The notes below the pieces were generated by a model that had not been told where the DNA came from, did no database searches, and saw only the letters and a program-made list of their open reading frames with translations. Positions 33,093 through 41,105 of a stretch of 50,235 nt of DNA are shown piece after piece. Positions within the stretch are counted from its first letter, which is position 1, and each line of letters starts with the position of its first letter. This stretch comes from Candidatus Jorgensenbacteria bacterium. GTDB lineage: Bacteria > Patescibacteriota > Minisyncoccia > UBA6257 > GWB1-50-10. The stretch spans positions 73,688 to 123,922 of the forward strand of contig JAUSHK010000001.1 in assembly GCA_030648515.1 (NCBI GenBank), in the 5' to 3' direction. The translations under genes and the position numbers were made by a program.

Positions 33093-33311
33093 TTAGAGTC
33101 TTTTTATAATCCTACCGCGCCGTTCATCATATGGCGTCATTTCGACAACCACGCGGTCTCCCGGCACTACCCGAATCCGGAAACGCCCCAAACGGCCTGC
33201 AAGGCGCGCTAAAACTTCTTGTCCGCCGACGAGAATAACTCGAAAAAGCATATTCGGCAATGCTTCTTCTACTCTTCCGTCAACTCTTCGAAGCTGCTCG
33301 TCTGATTTCAT
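33093..33311 (-). CDS. infA: translation initiation factor IF-1
   Basis: IF-1 blocks the ribosomal A site during initiation. The 72-aa OB-fold reads VDGRVEEALPNMLFRVIL, RIRVVPGDRVVVEMTPYD and RGRIIKRL. It is first in the infA-rpmJ-rpsM-rpsK-rpsD-rpoA-rplQ-rplM-rpsI operon and has the best promoter of the window. Confidence 0.95.
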   Translation of the reverse strand: MKSDEQLRRVDGRVEEALPNMLFRVILVGGQEVLARLAGRLGRFRIRVVPGDRVVVEMTPYDERRGRIIKRL

Positions 33312-33332
33312 TTGCTAAAAATAAGCGTGTGT

Positions 33333-33361
33333 ATTATATGAAACGCCAAGGCGAAAGTCAA
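33333..33361 (-). promoter_or_regulatory. promoter of the infA-rpoA ribosomal operon
   Basis: On the minus strand TTGACT (33356-33361), 17 nt, TATAAT (33333-33338). The ATG lies 21 nt after the -10 box, so there is a leader of about 14 nt without a clear Shine-Dalgarno. Confidence 0.85.
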
Positions 33362-33371
33362 CTATCCCGCC

Positions 33372-34946
33372 TTATTGGAACATAACGGTGACTTTTCCAG
33401 TATTTCCAGGCACCTCCGTGACCCAGAACGGCCAGAGCGAAATCGTAGCCTTTTCAAGCCCAGGCAAGGCGAAAATATAATGTTTTAGCGCCTCTTCTTT
33501 CATGCCTAGAATCTCGCGAACAACCTGCTTTTTATCAATGCGTTCCTGAAATATCACGGAGCCAGAAACAGCGAGTGTCTCCGTACCGCCAATAAAATCA
33601 ACGCGCGGTTCACCGTAGGTAATTGTGAAATTATTTACCTCAAGGCTGTCGCCCGATGCAGGCCGTACATATTCTACGAGCTTATCTTGAAGCGTTTCCC
33701 CGAGAAAAACTAGCTTGCGGGTTTCTGCTTCCCCAAAAAGCGAGAATTTTTTGGGATCGTCAGCTGGCCGGCTAATGTCGGTGTTTGTCATGGTAAATTT
33801 TTGCGCGCCCGGAAGTCCGACAAATTTTGGCGCAAGTAGAACTGCGATTTCTCCGGCAGTCGCTTCCTGAAGCGCAGAAGCAACGACCTGTTTTGCCGCC
33901 TCAATATCTTTCTCGGTCGGCGCGGGCCGCTCTCCAGAAATTCCACCGGTCATTTTAGCAAGTGATTCAGCGGTAAACGCCGTGTATTTTGGCGTCCCCA
34001 TAAATCCCGGAATTTTCCAGTCAGTCGCGGGCGCTATGTTGTATTCCTCGCCCGGCTTGTCTGCCGTCACACTGACCTCGGTCGTTGAGGGCTGGATTTT
34101 ACCTCCAATAACTTTTGCGCCCTGAATGACAGCTGGTTTATCAAGGCGAAAAATTTTTCCATCAGGAGAAACGAATCTGGTAGTGGCAACAATTCGCTGA
34201 GCATCTGAACTATACGCGTTTGTCACAACGAGCTTCCCTGTAGCCTTCACGTCAACGCGCTCACTTCCGGACGCCGGGAATGTACGCTCAAGATTTCGGC
34301 TCGCTGTAAGCAACTCGCCGGGGATGATAAGCGAGCCGTCTTTTAATACCGACGGGGCAATAGCCTTACTTGATATTATGACTACCTCATTAAACGGAAC
34401 TACTGTTTTTTTGAGTGTGACAGTAACTACTGCCCGTGGTAGCTCAAAATAGAGAAACGCCAAAACCGCGACAATAGCGACGCACGACATTACTATCGCC
34501 GATGTTGTGCGTCTGCTCATTTTTTTGCGCGTTCCGCGCGGCGCACCGGCTTGTCCGTCAATGGCGTTTTCACGCCCATCGCGAGGCCTGCGCAAAAATT
34601 CCGGAATATTAAACTTGCCCTTCCGCCCAGCGCCCCGAAGCGCGTCGCGCGAAATTACGTCCGAAACTATGCGGCCGCGCGCATCGCTGTCGTTAAACGC
34701 CTGCATTCCCGCGTCGCGCGCAAATTCAAGAATGCGCTTGCTTGAAGATTCTATGGAAATTTCCTTTCCATTTTCTTCCGTGGCCTTCTTTAGCTCCCGA
34801 AAGTCCTGAACAGAACCAATCCTTGACTTCGAAGGAAGCGAAAGCACGATTCTCGAATATTCTTCTTTGCGCAAACGCTCGGAAACTTCCCCGACTGTTT
34901 CGCGGGCATCAATAGCAATTTTTTTCTGGAGTATCACGTCACCCAT
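33372..34946 (-). CDS. large membrane-anchored protein, CPR type, possibly baseplate-J-like
   Basis: I do not recognise a sure family. The 524-aa protein has a cytoplasmic N-terminal part (about residues 1-145, with alpha/beta segments IVLSLPSKSRIGSVQDFRELKKA and a basic stretch RGTRKKMSRRTT). One membrane helix (about 150-170) and a large external beta-rich part follow, with PAVIQGAKVIGGKIQPSTTEVSVTADKPGEEYNI and AAKQVVASALQEATAGE. The external part recalls the baseplate J-like proteins often annotated in Parcubacteria. An AAGGAG site lies just before the ATG. Role unknown. Confidence 0.6.
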   Translation of the reverse strand: MGDVILQKKIAIDARETVGEVSERLRKEEYSRIVLSLPSKSRIGSVQDFRELKKATEENGKEISIESSSKRILEFARDAGMQAFNDSDARGRIVSDVISRDALRGAGRKGKFNIPEFLRRPRDGRENAIDGQAGAPRGTRKKMSRRTTSAIVMSCVAIVAVLAFLYFELPRAVVTVTLKKTVVPFNEVVIISSKAIAPSVLKDGSLIIPGELLTASRNLERTFPASGSERVDVKATGKLVVTNAYSSDAQRIVATTRFVSPDGKIFRLDKPAVIQGAKVIGGKIQPSTTEVSVTADKPGEEYNIAPATDWKIPGFMGTPKYTAFTAESLAKMTGGISGERPAPTEKDIEAAKQVVASALQEATAGEIAVLLAPKFVGLPGAQKFTMTNTDISRPADDPKKFSLFGEAETRKLVFLGETLQDKLVEYVRPASGDSLEVNNFTITYGEPRVDFIGGTETLAVSGSVIFQERIDKKQVVREILGMKEEALKHYIFALPGLEKATISLWPFWVTEVPGNTGKVTVMFQ

Positions 34947-35005
34947 TACTCCTTATGGTAACACAAAATTGTGCGGATTGCTCAAAAGCCACTTCAGAAC
35001 CAGCG

Positions 35006-37000
35006 TCAGTCACGTTTAAGAAGCTTCACAATCCCCTTATCCGCATCCACCTCAACCATGTCGCCGTCTTTGAGGACTTGAGTAGCGATTTTAGTACCTA
35101 TAATACATGGCTTCTTTAGTTCGCGCGCGACAATGGCGGCATGACTTGTGATACCGCCTTCATCAGTTACAAACGCGGAAGCACGTTGCATGGCTGGAAT
35201 AAAATCCGGCGTAGTCATAGAAGCTACTAAAATATTTCCATTTCTAACCTTTGATATTTGCTTTACAGCAATACAAACCTTGACCCTGCCACTAACTATA
35301 CCGGGAAATCCGATCTGTCCCTTCAATTCTTTATTATTTAAAATAATCCGCTCATCATCAAAACGAATATTTTTTCTTCTTAGGAAATTTTTAATGGAGC
35401 TGCCAACAAAAATTTGATTTTCAAAGTATATGTAACCCTTTTTTCTCTGTCGTAATTTTTTAATGTCAATTTTATTATTTCCAAATATTTCTTCCGGGAG
35501 TAAAAACTTTAACAACGACTCTTGAACGTTTGGAAAACAATTTTTAAGCCCTACTCGAAATATACCATCGGCCTCAGTAAACCCTTGTGTTTCTTTACGA
35601 ACCCTTAAGGCATTATCTCTGCTTTTTTTTGATATGGCTTTTATGTTTGGAATAACAAAAACAATGGCTAAAAATTTCCAGAAATTCTTATATTTTTCAA
35701 AAAACACTTTCAATTCCTCTAAATGTCCAATTTCTTTTTCTTTCTTTAGATACGGCTCCAATTCGTAAAAATATTTCCGATAACTATCAATCCAATATTT
35801 GACCTTATTATTATCCCTTGCTACTTCTGTTATTTTCGTAAAGGCCTTAATAAGTTCTGAATTTTTATAATAGGCTTTAACGTAATCACCATTAGAAAGA
35901 AAAAGAGTATTCCTCACGGACACTCCGATTTCTTGTTTTAAACCCTCTAAATCACTGGATATCCAACAAGCGAGTTTAATCAACGAATAATCTCTGGTGT
36001 GTTGCTTTTCTAAGAATAACTCCGTTTCTATACTTTTATCGCCTAAGGTGGTGATTGGCCTGCTTTGCACAACATAAAATTTCCCTTTTTCTCTCGCCCA
36101 CTCAACATCAACTGGAAAACCATAGTGGCTTTCTATTTTCAGCAGTAGCTCTGAAAACTCCAAAATTTCTTTATCCGACAAAACTTGCTTTTCTCCTTTT
36201 GTACTCGGAATATCCAACCATTCATTCCAGCCTTTACTCGCGCGATACAGTCCTCTCGCTTGTACTTGGACGTTTTTATCAATAATCCGCCGGGGATTTT
36301 TCTCAACGACATAGGAATCTGGTGTGATTTGCCCAGAAACAATCGCTTCGCCGAGACCAAATCCCGCCTCAATAATCAACTGGTTTCTGTCCTGTGTTAC
36401 TGGATGAACCGAGAAAGCAATGCCAGACACTTCACTTTCAATCATTTTTTGCACGACCACGGCAACTGAAATTTTCTGTTTGTGCAGTCCCTTTTCAAAC
36501 CGGTAAAAGATTGCTCTCGGCGTAAAAAGAGAGGCCCAGCATTTTTGCACGTTCGCCAGCAAATTTTTCTCCATAGTGTTGAGATAGCTTTCAAGCTGTC
36601 CCGCCCACGCCGCGCTCGCAGAATCCTCGGCAGTAGCGCTTGAACGGACAGCTACGTATTTAGCATTGAGTTTCTTAAAAGACGCCCGAACCGCCCGCAA
36701 GATATCCTTCGGTATTTTCGCTCCTAAAATTAACGCTTGTATATTTTCAGATGCATCCTCAACCGTATGCATCTTTTTATGATTGACAGTATGCAAAATT
36801 GAATCAATCTCAACATTTAAATCTGTCTCCTCTAAAAATTTTTCAAAAGCGCCCGCGAGAATCACAAACCCCGGCGGCACTGGGTTAGCCTGCGCTTGCC
36901 CGTCGAAGAGGCGGGTCATCTCGCCAAGTGATGCGCCTTTTCCTCCCGCAGTTGCGGCATCGCCCCGCGATATTTCTTTGAAGGTTTTTACAAATGTCAT
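35006..37000 (-). CDS. PEP-utilising enzyme with C-terminal His swivel domain, rifampin-phosphotransferase-like domain order
   Basis: The N-terminal third is a PEP-synthase/PPDK ATP-grasp domain: GGKGASLGEM (about residue 20), VRSSATAEDSASAAWAGQLESYLN (landmark, about 115) and EWAREKGKFYVVQSRPITTL (about 315). The C-terminal 100 residues are the phospho-His swivel domain with GGITSHAAIVARE (His about 620). The PEP/pyruvate TIM barrel of true PpsA is absent. An unrelated, Lys/Phe-rich middle part of about 240 residues lies between. This ATP-grasp / middle / His order matches rifampin phosphotransferases, which move a phosphate from ATP to a small substrate. The middle part is clearly AT-rich. 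An in-frame extra LFDGQAQAN follows GEMTR. The substrate is unknown. Confidence 0.75.
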   Translation of the reverse strand: MTFVKTFKEISRGDAATAGGKGASLGEMTRLFDGQAQANPVPPGFVILAGAFEKFLEETDLNVEIDSILHTVNHKKMHTVEDASENIQALILGAKIPKDILRAVRASFKKLNAKYVAVRSSATAEDSASAAWAGQLESYLNTMEKNLLANVQKCWASLFTPRAIFYRFEKGLHKQKISVAVVVQKMIESEVSGIAFSVHPVTQDRNQLIIEAGFGLGEAIVSGQITPDSYVVEKNPRRIIDKNVQVQARGLYRASKGWNEWLDIPSTKGEKQVLSDKEILEFSELLLKIESHYGFPVDVEWAREKGKFYVVQSRPITTLGDKSIETELFLEKQHTRDYSLIKLACWISSDLEGLKQEIGVSVRNTLFLSNGDYVKAYYKNSELIKAFTKITEVARDNNKVKYWIDSYRKYFYELEPYLKKEKEIGHLEELKVFFEKYKNFWKFLAIVFVIPNIKAISKKSRDNALRVRKETQGFTEADGIFRVGLKNCFPNVQESLLKFLLPEEIFGNNKIDIKKLRQRKKGYIYFENQIFVGSSIKNFLRRKNIRFDDERIILNNKELKGQIGFPGIVSGRVKVCIAVKQISKVRNGNILVASMTTPDFIPAMQRASAFVTDEGGITSHAAIVARELKKPCIIGTKIATQVLKDGDMVEVDADKGIVKLLKRD
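36887..36912. repeat. TTCG-n-CAGG repeat unit inside the PEP-utilising gene
   Basis: GCCTGCGCTTGCCCGTCGAA then GAGGC on the plus strand. In the minus-strand frame it encodes LFDGQAQA, placed between GEMTR and PVPPGF, where PEP synthases usually have two or three residues. Confidence 0.6.
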
Positions 37001-37017
37001 CTTGTTCTTTTACAAAG

Positions 37018-37518
37018 CTATGCCAAAACCTCAAGTTCTCTAAGAAACGCCTCATAGACATGGATAGCTTCATCCGCATCGCGTTTTGAAATAACGAATC
37101 CCGGAGAGTGGACGAGCGCGTTTCTGATGCGATGTACGCGCCACAACCTCCCGAGTGTTGCAAACTCGTCCGCGTCCAATTGGTTTAATCGGTCCGCCAT
37201 TGTGTCACCCAAAATACCTACCCGTTTTAAAATAGAGTCAACAAATGTATCAGCTTCAATAATCGCCATTGTGTATGACTGCGGAGGATTCATATCAAGC
37301 TTTTTAACAATCCTTGCCCATTGTTCCTGAACAACCGGATCTTTTGCAAGCGCGAGCCGCCTTTCATAATAACTTTGTTTCCCGCGAAAACGCGGCTTAA
37401 TGGAAACAGCGCGGTAAAAAAAGTATATCGCTCCGATTAGTAAAAGCGCGTCCAATATTTCAAAAACATTACAAACAACTGAGTATATTGGCTGTAATTG
37501 GGTAAGAAAAGACTGCAT
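37018..37518 (-). CDS. small membrane protein with conserved cytosolic domain, unknown
   Basis: I do not recognise it by name. The 166-aa protein has one membrane helix (about residues 20-38) and a basic stretch (RFRGKQSYYERRLALAKDP). The soluble helical domain has DTFVDSILKRVGILGDTMADRLNQLD and RIRNALVHSPGFVISKRDADEAIHVYEAFL (landmarks). The RNxLVH-like motif resembles HEPN/DUF4145-type helical domains, but that is only a weak resemblance. It starts 4 nt after the 465-aa membrane protein stop and is probably translated with it. Confidence 0.6.
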   Translation of the reverse strand: MQSFLTQLQPIYSVVCNVFEILDALLLIGAIYFFYRAVSIKPRFRGKQSYYERRLALAKDPVVQEQWARIVKKLDMNPPQSYTMAIIEADTFVDSILKRVGILGDTMADRLNQLDADEFATLGRLWRVHRIRNALVHSPGFVISKRDADEAIHVYEAFLRELEVLA

Positions 37519-37522
37519 AGTG

Positions 37523-38920
37523 TTATTTAAACTTTTCTATTTCTTCCTCTTCTCCAAAAATCGACAATCCCGCGGACGGACCCGCTTTCTTGCTTTCGGT
37601 GCGTTTCATATGAGGAGCGGTGAGCACGAACGACGTGGGCGGATGGAAAATAGTCGCTATCCCTTCCACATTCATAATGAAACGCTTAGAAGAAAAATTA
37701 TAATGGAAAAAGTAAGACGTGAGTATTCGCCCCATCGTTGTTTCAGGCAATATTTTGCGTTTCCTTATGTTATAGAGAAATTGATTTTCACGATATTCAG
37801 TGCGTATCTTTGAAAAAATCGTATGGGAAAGCGACATCCTCTTTTTAATTGCCGTTGCGGCCAATGAATTTTGTTTAAACGCGTTTAAATGCAAAGTTCC
37901 ATACTGGTTAAAAACGTTTGCGAGAGCGCCTTTTGCAAACCCGTTTGAATAGATCTCTAAAGGAGCTACGTATAAAACGCGTATCAAAGTATAAAAAGCC
38001 GGCTTTGAAATATTTTTTTCAACCGCCTCGAGTACTTCTGTCTGTCCGGGAGTTCGAAGCACAGGAATGCTTTTCTTCCCCTCGCCCTTCCCGACTTCAG
38101 TTATTGCCGGAGTTTGGAGTTTATCAAGCACCTTTTTTTCCCCGTCTTTCCAGTCCTTGCTTGCTGGCTGGATGATAATTTGGAAGCATACCATCTCCCC
38201 TCTCTTTATCTTTGAAAGCATCTCGAGCGTCGTCGAAATCGGGTCAACTTGTATCGCTTCCTCGGGATTTTCAAAATTGGTATACGTTTTTATTGGATAT
38301 GCCGATTCACGCGCAAGTATTATTTCCGTTCCCCAAATATCAAGCCCGCGCTCGCGCATTTCAACTGTATCGCGCGGAAAATTGCTCATATAGTCATCCG
38401 CTTCGATGATTTCAACATCGGGATAGTAAGAAAAGAATGCCGCTTCAACAGCATTCTTGTGCTTATCTGAAACCCTCACATAAAAATGGATTTCCCCGCC
38501 AAAACTCGCAACCTCGAGCGAAGACCATAAAACCATCTGCCCATCCCAATACGTTTCATAAGCATTGTCTGCCGCATTTCTCAATGAATTGAACGTAAGA
38601 AGAACTTGTTCCATCGCCCTCGGGCTTTTTTCAATTTCGCGCGGAACCCGCAGCTCAAGCGTCACCCAATTTATTTTATTTTCAAACATCGTCTGTCTGA
38701 CATATAACATGAGCTCCCGGAAAAGCAGGAAAAGAGGGAAGAATATCCAAAACCACCAAGTGTGCGCGATGAAACTCCAAAAAAGCGGTGGGAAGCTGTC
38801 GACGGCTATGAGCGGGATGGTAATCGCCCCCGCGACAAAAAGCAGAATTATCCACGCTTCTTCTTTTTTTACGAAATCTATGAAGAGACTGCCTATTTCT
38901 TCAGAAAGTTTTTTTAGCAT
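37523..38920 (-). CDS. CPR membrane protein with conserved cytosolic region, unknown
   Basis: The 465-aa protein has two membrane helices near the start (about residues 20-42 and 48-70). A long soluble part follows, with TLELRVPREIEKSPRAMEQVL, VRVSDKHKNAVEAAFFSYYPDVEI, GTEIILARESAYPIKTY and IQVDPISTTLEMLSKIKRGEMVCFQIII (landmarks). I associate this layout with CPR proteins that usually accompany a VirB4/HerA-like ATPase (type IV secretion/TraC-like N-terminal region), but no ATPase gene is next to it here. The ATG directly abuts the 38922-39052 inverted repeat. Confidence 0.6.
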   Translation of the reverse strand: MLKKLSEEIGSLFIDFVKKEEAWIILLFVAGAITIPLIAVDSFPPLFWSFIAHTWWFWIFFPLFLLFRELMLYVRQTMFENKINWVTLELRVPREIEKSPRAMEQVLLTFNSLRNAADNAYETYWDGQMVLWSSLEVASFGGEIHFYVRVSDKHKNAVEAAFFSYYPDVEIIEADDYMSNFPRDTVEMRERGLDIWGTEIILARESAYPIKTYTNFENPEEAIQVDPISTTLEMLSKIKRGEMVCFQIIIQPASKDWKDGEKKVLDKLQTPAITEVGKGEGKKSIPVLRTPGQTEVLEAVEKNISKPAFYTLIRVLYVAPLEIYSNGFAKGALANVFNQYGTLHLNAFKQNSLAATAIKKRMSLSHTIFSKIRTEYRENQFLYNIRKRKILPETTMGRILTSYFFHYNFSSKRFIMNVEGIATIFHPPTSFVLTAPHMKRTESKKAGPSAGLSIFGEEEEIEKFK

Positions 38921-38921
38921 A

Positions 38922-39052
38922 CCCAGTAGTGAGAACTCGAGTCATACTCCGACGTTTTGCTATGAATCAATGTCATGGTTAGTGTTAGGGCGGTTATTGA
39001 ATGCCCAGGAAAAACTTATCTACAAACAGACGCTCGAGTTTCTACTACTGGG
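38922..39052 (-). other. 131-nt structure closed by 20-nt inverted repeats, candidate structured RNA or leader
   Basis: The arm 38922-38941 and the arm 39033-39052 are inverted repeats matching at 17 of 20 positions (CCCAGTAGT...ACTCGAG). They enclose about 90 nt with an inner GGGC/GCCC hairpin. On the minus strand the structure ends one base before the ATG of the 465-aa protein. The word GTAGTGAG in one arm also occurs near 8763-8790 and 22452-22497. No known riboswitch is recognised. Confidence 0.6.
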
Positions 39053-39060
39053 CATAACGA

Positions 39061-39091
39061 TAATGGGGTACGTATGTAACGTACCCCATTA
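39061..39091. repeat. 13-bp stem hairpin after the HTH regulator
   Basis: TAATGGGGTACGT pairs perfectly with ACGTACCCCATTA around a 5-nt loop. It lies 29 nt beyond the regulator stop. It lacks a T-run, so it is a weak terminator at best or a dispersed palindrome. Confidence 0.7.
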
Positions 39092-39119
39092 GTATAGCGT
39101 GTCACAAGTTCTAGGACAA

Positions 39120-40139
39120 TTATGCTTCAAGAATATGATACTTTCCATCGTCGAGCCGCTTGAAATCCTTGCGGTTCTGGAGGCTGAGTAAAATGGTATT
39201 CTCTTTGAGTAGGCGCTGTTCATTTACCATCTTCACAACATCCTGCGGTTTAAGCGGACCATGCTTTTTAAGAAGCCGCACAATGACCTCGCGCACAGTG
39301 CCCGGCTCATATCCGTGTTCGCGGAGCGCATAAATACCGCGACCAACAAGTACGAAACGATCATCTTTGATAAGCTCATTGTGTACCGTCTGAATGTGCG
39401 CCGGCTTCACGTCAATCCCATAGGTCGAGATAAACTTCGCAATGTTCTCAAAGTGAAGCGGTTTATTATGTTTCTTTAAAACAAGGTATGCCTTATCACG
39501 AATGGTTTTCGGCTCAATTTCTGGCCACGCTTTGAGCCCGAAGTCGCCGAATACATTCTTGCCAAAGTGCTTTGAAATAGTGAGAAAGTGCTGCGATGCA
39601 AGATCAGGAAATTCTTTGAGGTGCTTTTTCTGAATAAGGATGCCGTCTTTGTCGCTTGTCTTGAAAAACTTCACAACGCGCCGCACAAAGTCAGAAAGCT
39701 TCTGCTTCGACTTGTCGTCGGAATACCAATAAGCATGCATGTCATCGTTTTCTTTTTCATAGCGCGGAGCGCCGCCTATCAAAAAGATGAAAGCGAGTTT
39801 CCGCGGCGCATAACGCGTTGAGCCCTTGCCAAGGAACTTCTGTTCCATGTCGCTCATAAATTCCTCATCTCGGCGCGCACCGCCAGCGCTTTCAAGGTAC
39901 ACAGCCGCGCCATTAATAAGCGAAGCGGCAGCCTCCTTAACCTGCGGCGTAAGCCGCTTGATTGCGCTTTCTTCAATCTGGCGCACCCGTTCGCGGGTAA
40001 TACCGAATTCATCCCCGATTTCCTGAAGCGTTGCTCGCTTTCCATCCTTAAGTCCAAAGCGACCAGTAATAACCCGCTTTTGTTTCGGGCTGAAATCTTC
40101 CAGGAATTTCGCGATGAGTTGCTCAAGGTTAAAAATCAT
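39120..40139 (-). CDS. regulator with sigma70 region 4 plus HARE-HTH-type winged helices
   Basis: Residues about 5-65 are a sigma70 region 4 helix-turn-helix (ITGRFGLKDGKRATLQEIGDEFGITRERVRQIEESAIKRL, quoted as a landmark only in part: ATLQEIGDEFGITRERVRQI). There is no region 2 or 3, so it cannot be a full sigma factor. A middle domain follows (about 70-200). Then come two winged-helix modules resembling HARE-HTH/RpoE-delta domains (about 205-270, KPLHFENIAKFI and VGRGIYALREHGY; about 275-335, GPLKPQDVVKMVNEQ and LDDGKYHI). It may bind DNA and RNA polymerase. This architecture recurs in CPR but its role is undescribed to my knowledge. Confidence 0.75.
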   Translation of the reverse strand: MIFNLEQLIAKFLEDFSPKQKRVITGRFGLKDGKRATLQEIGDEFGITRERVRQIEESAIKRLTPQVKEAAASLINGAAVYLESAGGARRDEEFMSDMEQKFLGKGSTRYAPRKLAFIFLIGGAPRYEKENDDMHAYWYSDDKSKQKLSDFVRRVVKFFKTSDKDGILIQKKHLKEFPDLASQHFLTISKHFGKNVFGDFGLKAWPEIEPKTIRDKAYLVLKKHNKPLHFENIAKFISTYGIDVKPAHIQTVHNELIKDDRFVLVGRGIYALREHGYEPGTVREVIVRLLKKHGPLKPQDVVKMVNEQRLLKENTILLSLQNRKDFKRLDDGKYHILEA

Positions 40140-40158
40140 GGTTTTATGTTGTATTTGC

Positions 40159-40188
40159 AGTATAGCACACCCCCATTTAGAAAGTCAA
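40159..40188 (-). promoter_or_regulatory. promoter of the sigma4/HARE regulator
   Basis: On the minus strand TTGACT (40183-40188), 18 nt, TATACT (40159-40164). The ATG is 19 nt after the -10 box. It lies just beyond the secF stop. Confidence 0.75.
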
Positions 40189-40191
40189 TAG

Positions 40192-41103
40192 TTATCCACT
40201 GTCCCTCCCCCGGAGGAGAAATAGGATGGGACTTGCGACGAAAATTGATGAATAGGTTCCAAAAACGGTGCCGACAAGAATCGTAAGCACAAAATAGAAA
40301 AGAGACGGCGGTCCGAAAAAGACAAGCGCGAGCAAAACAAGGATAAGCGTAAGTGATGTATTCACTGAACGCGCGAATGTCTCGCGGATACTCTTTACAA
40401 TAACATTGTGAAGCGTGAGTCCCCCGCCGCGCGAGAGAAGGACGTTCTCTCGAATTCGGTCAAAGACAACAATGGTGTCGTGCACTGAAAATCCCATCAC
40501 GACAAGAAGCGCCACGATAAAATTCGTATCAATTTCAATTCCGTGATACCACCCCAAGAACGCAAGAAGTCCTGCTGGGATACTCACATCATGAAACAGC
40601 GACACAAGCGTCGCAAGACCGTATTTCCACGACGAGATTGGCCGCGAAACTTTCCGGAATGCGTATGCGATGTAAAGCGAGATGCCAAAAAGCACGAGGA
40701 TGATTGCCCAAATGGATTTTTGCCGAAGTTCGTGCCCGATTGTAGGACCAATGCTTGAGAAATTCTGCTCGTCAAGTACCCCCAACTTATGAAGCGCCGC
40801 GCGATATGCTTGATGGCCTTCCTCGCTCGTTGCCGGAAGCCGAATAATGAAACTTTCGCCACTGCGTTTTACGAGCACCTCGGTTCCTTCGGGAGCAACC
40901 GAAAGCATCGCGCGCTGAACCAGCGTCTCATCTATCGCAACCGTGCTGGTTGTTGATTTTGAAAATGCGATTTGCCACTGCGTGCCACCGGTGAGATCAA
41001 TCCCCTGCCGCAAGCCAAATGAGAATATAAGAATCCAGCTCGCAAGCACGAGAATAACAGAGAAACCTAGATAAAGATATTTTTTATTGATTACGTCTAG
41101 CAT
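40192..41103 (-). CDS. secF: protein translocase subunit SecF
   Basis: SecF with SecD uses the proton (or sodium) motive force to help export through SecYEG. It has six membrane segments, the periplasmic start FGLRQGIDLTGGTQWQIAF, and the family motifs VSLFHDVSIPAGLLAFLGW, ALLVVMGFSVHDTIVVFDRIREN and ETFARSVNTSLTLILVLLAL. The length is 303 aa. It starts 2 nt after secD. Confidence 0.95.
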   Translation of the reverse strand: MLDVINKKYLYLGFSVILVLASWILIFSFGLRQGIDLTGGTQWQIAFSKSTTSTVAIDETLVQRAMLSVAPEGTEVLVKRSGESFIIRLPATSEEGHQAYRAALHKLGVLDEQNFSSIGPTIGHELRQKSIWAIILVLFGISLYIAYAFRKVSRPISSWKYGLATLVSLFHDVSIPAGLLAFLGWYHGIEIDTNFIVALLVVMGFSVHDTIVVFDRIRENVLLSRGGGLTLHNVIVKSIRETFARSVNTSLTLILVLLALVFFGPPSLFYFVLTILVGTVFGTYSSIFVASPILFLLRGRDSG

Positions 41104-41105
41104 AT

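Noticed and set aside
37523-38920. Complete type IV secretion or conjugation locus
   Set aside because: Only one protein with distant resemblance to such systems; no VirB4, VirD4 or relaxase gene in the window.
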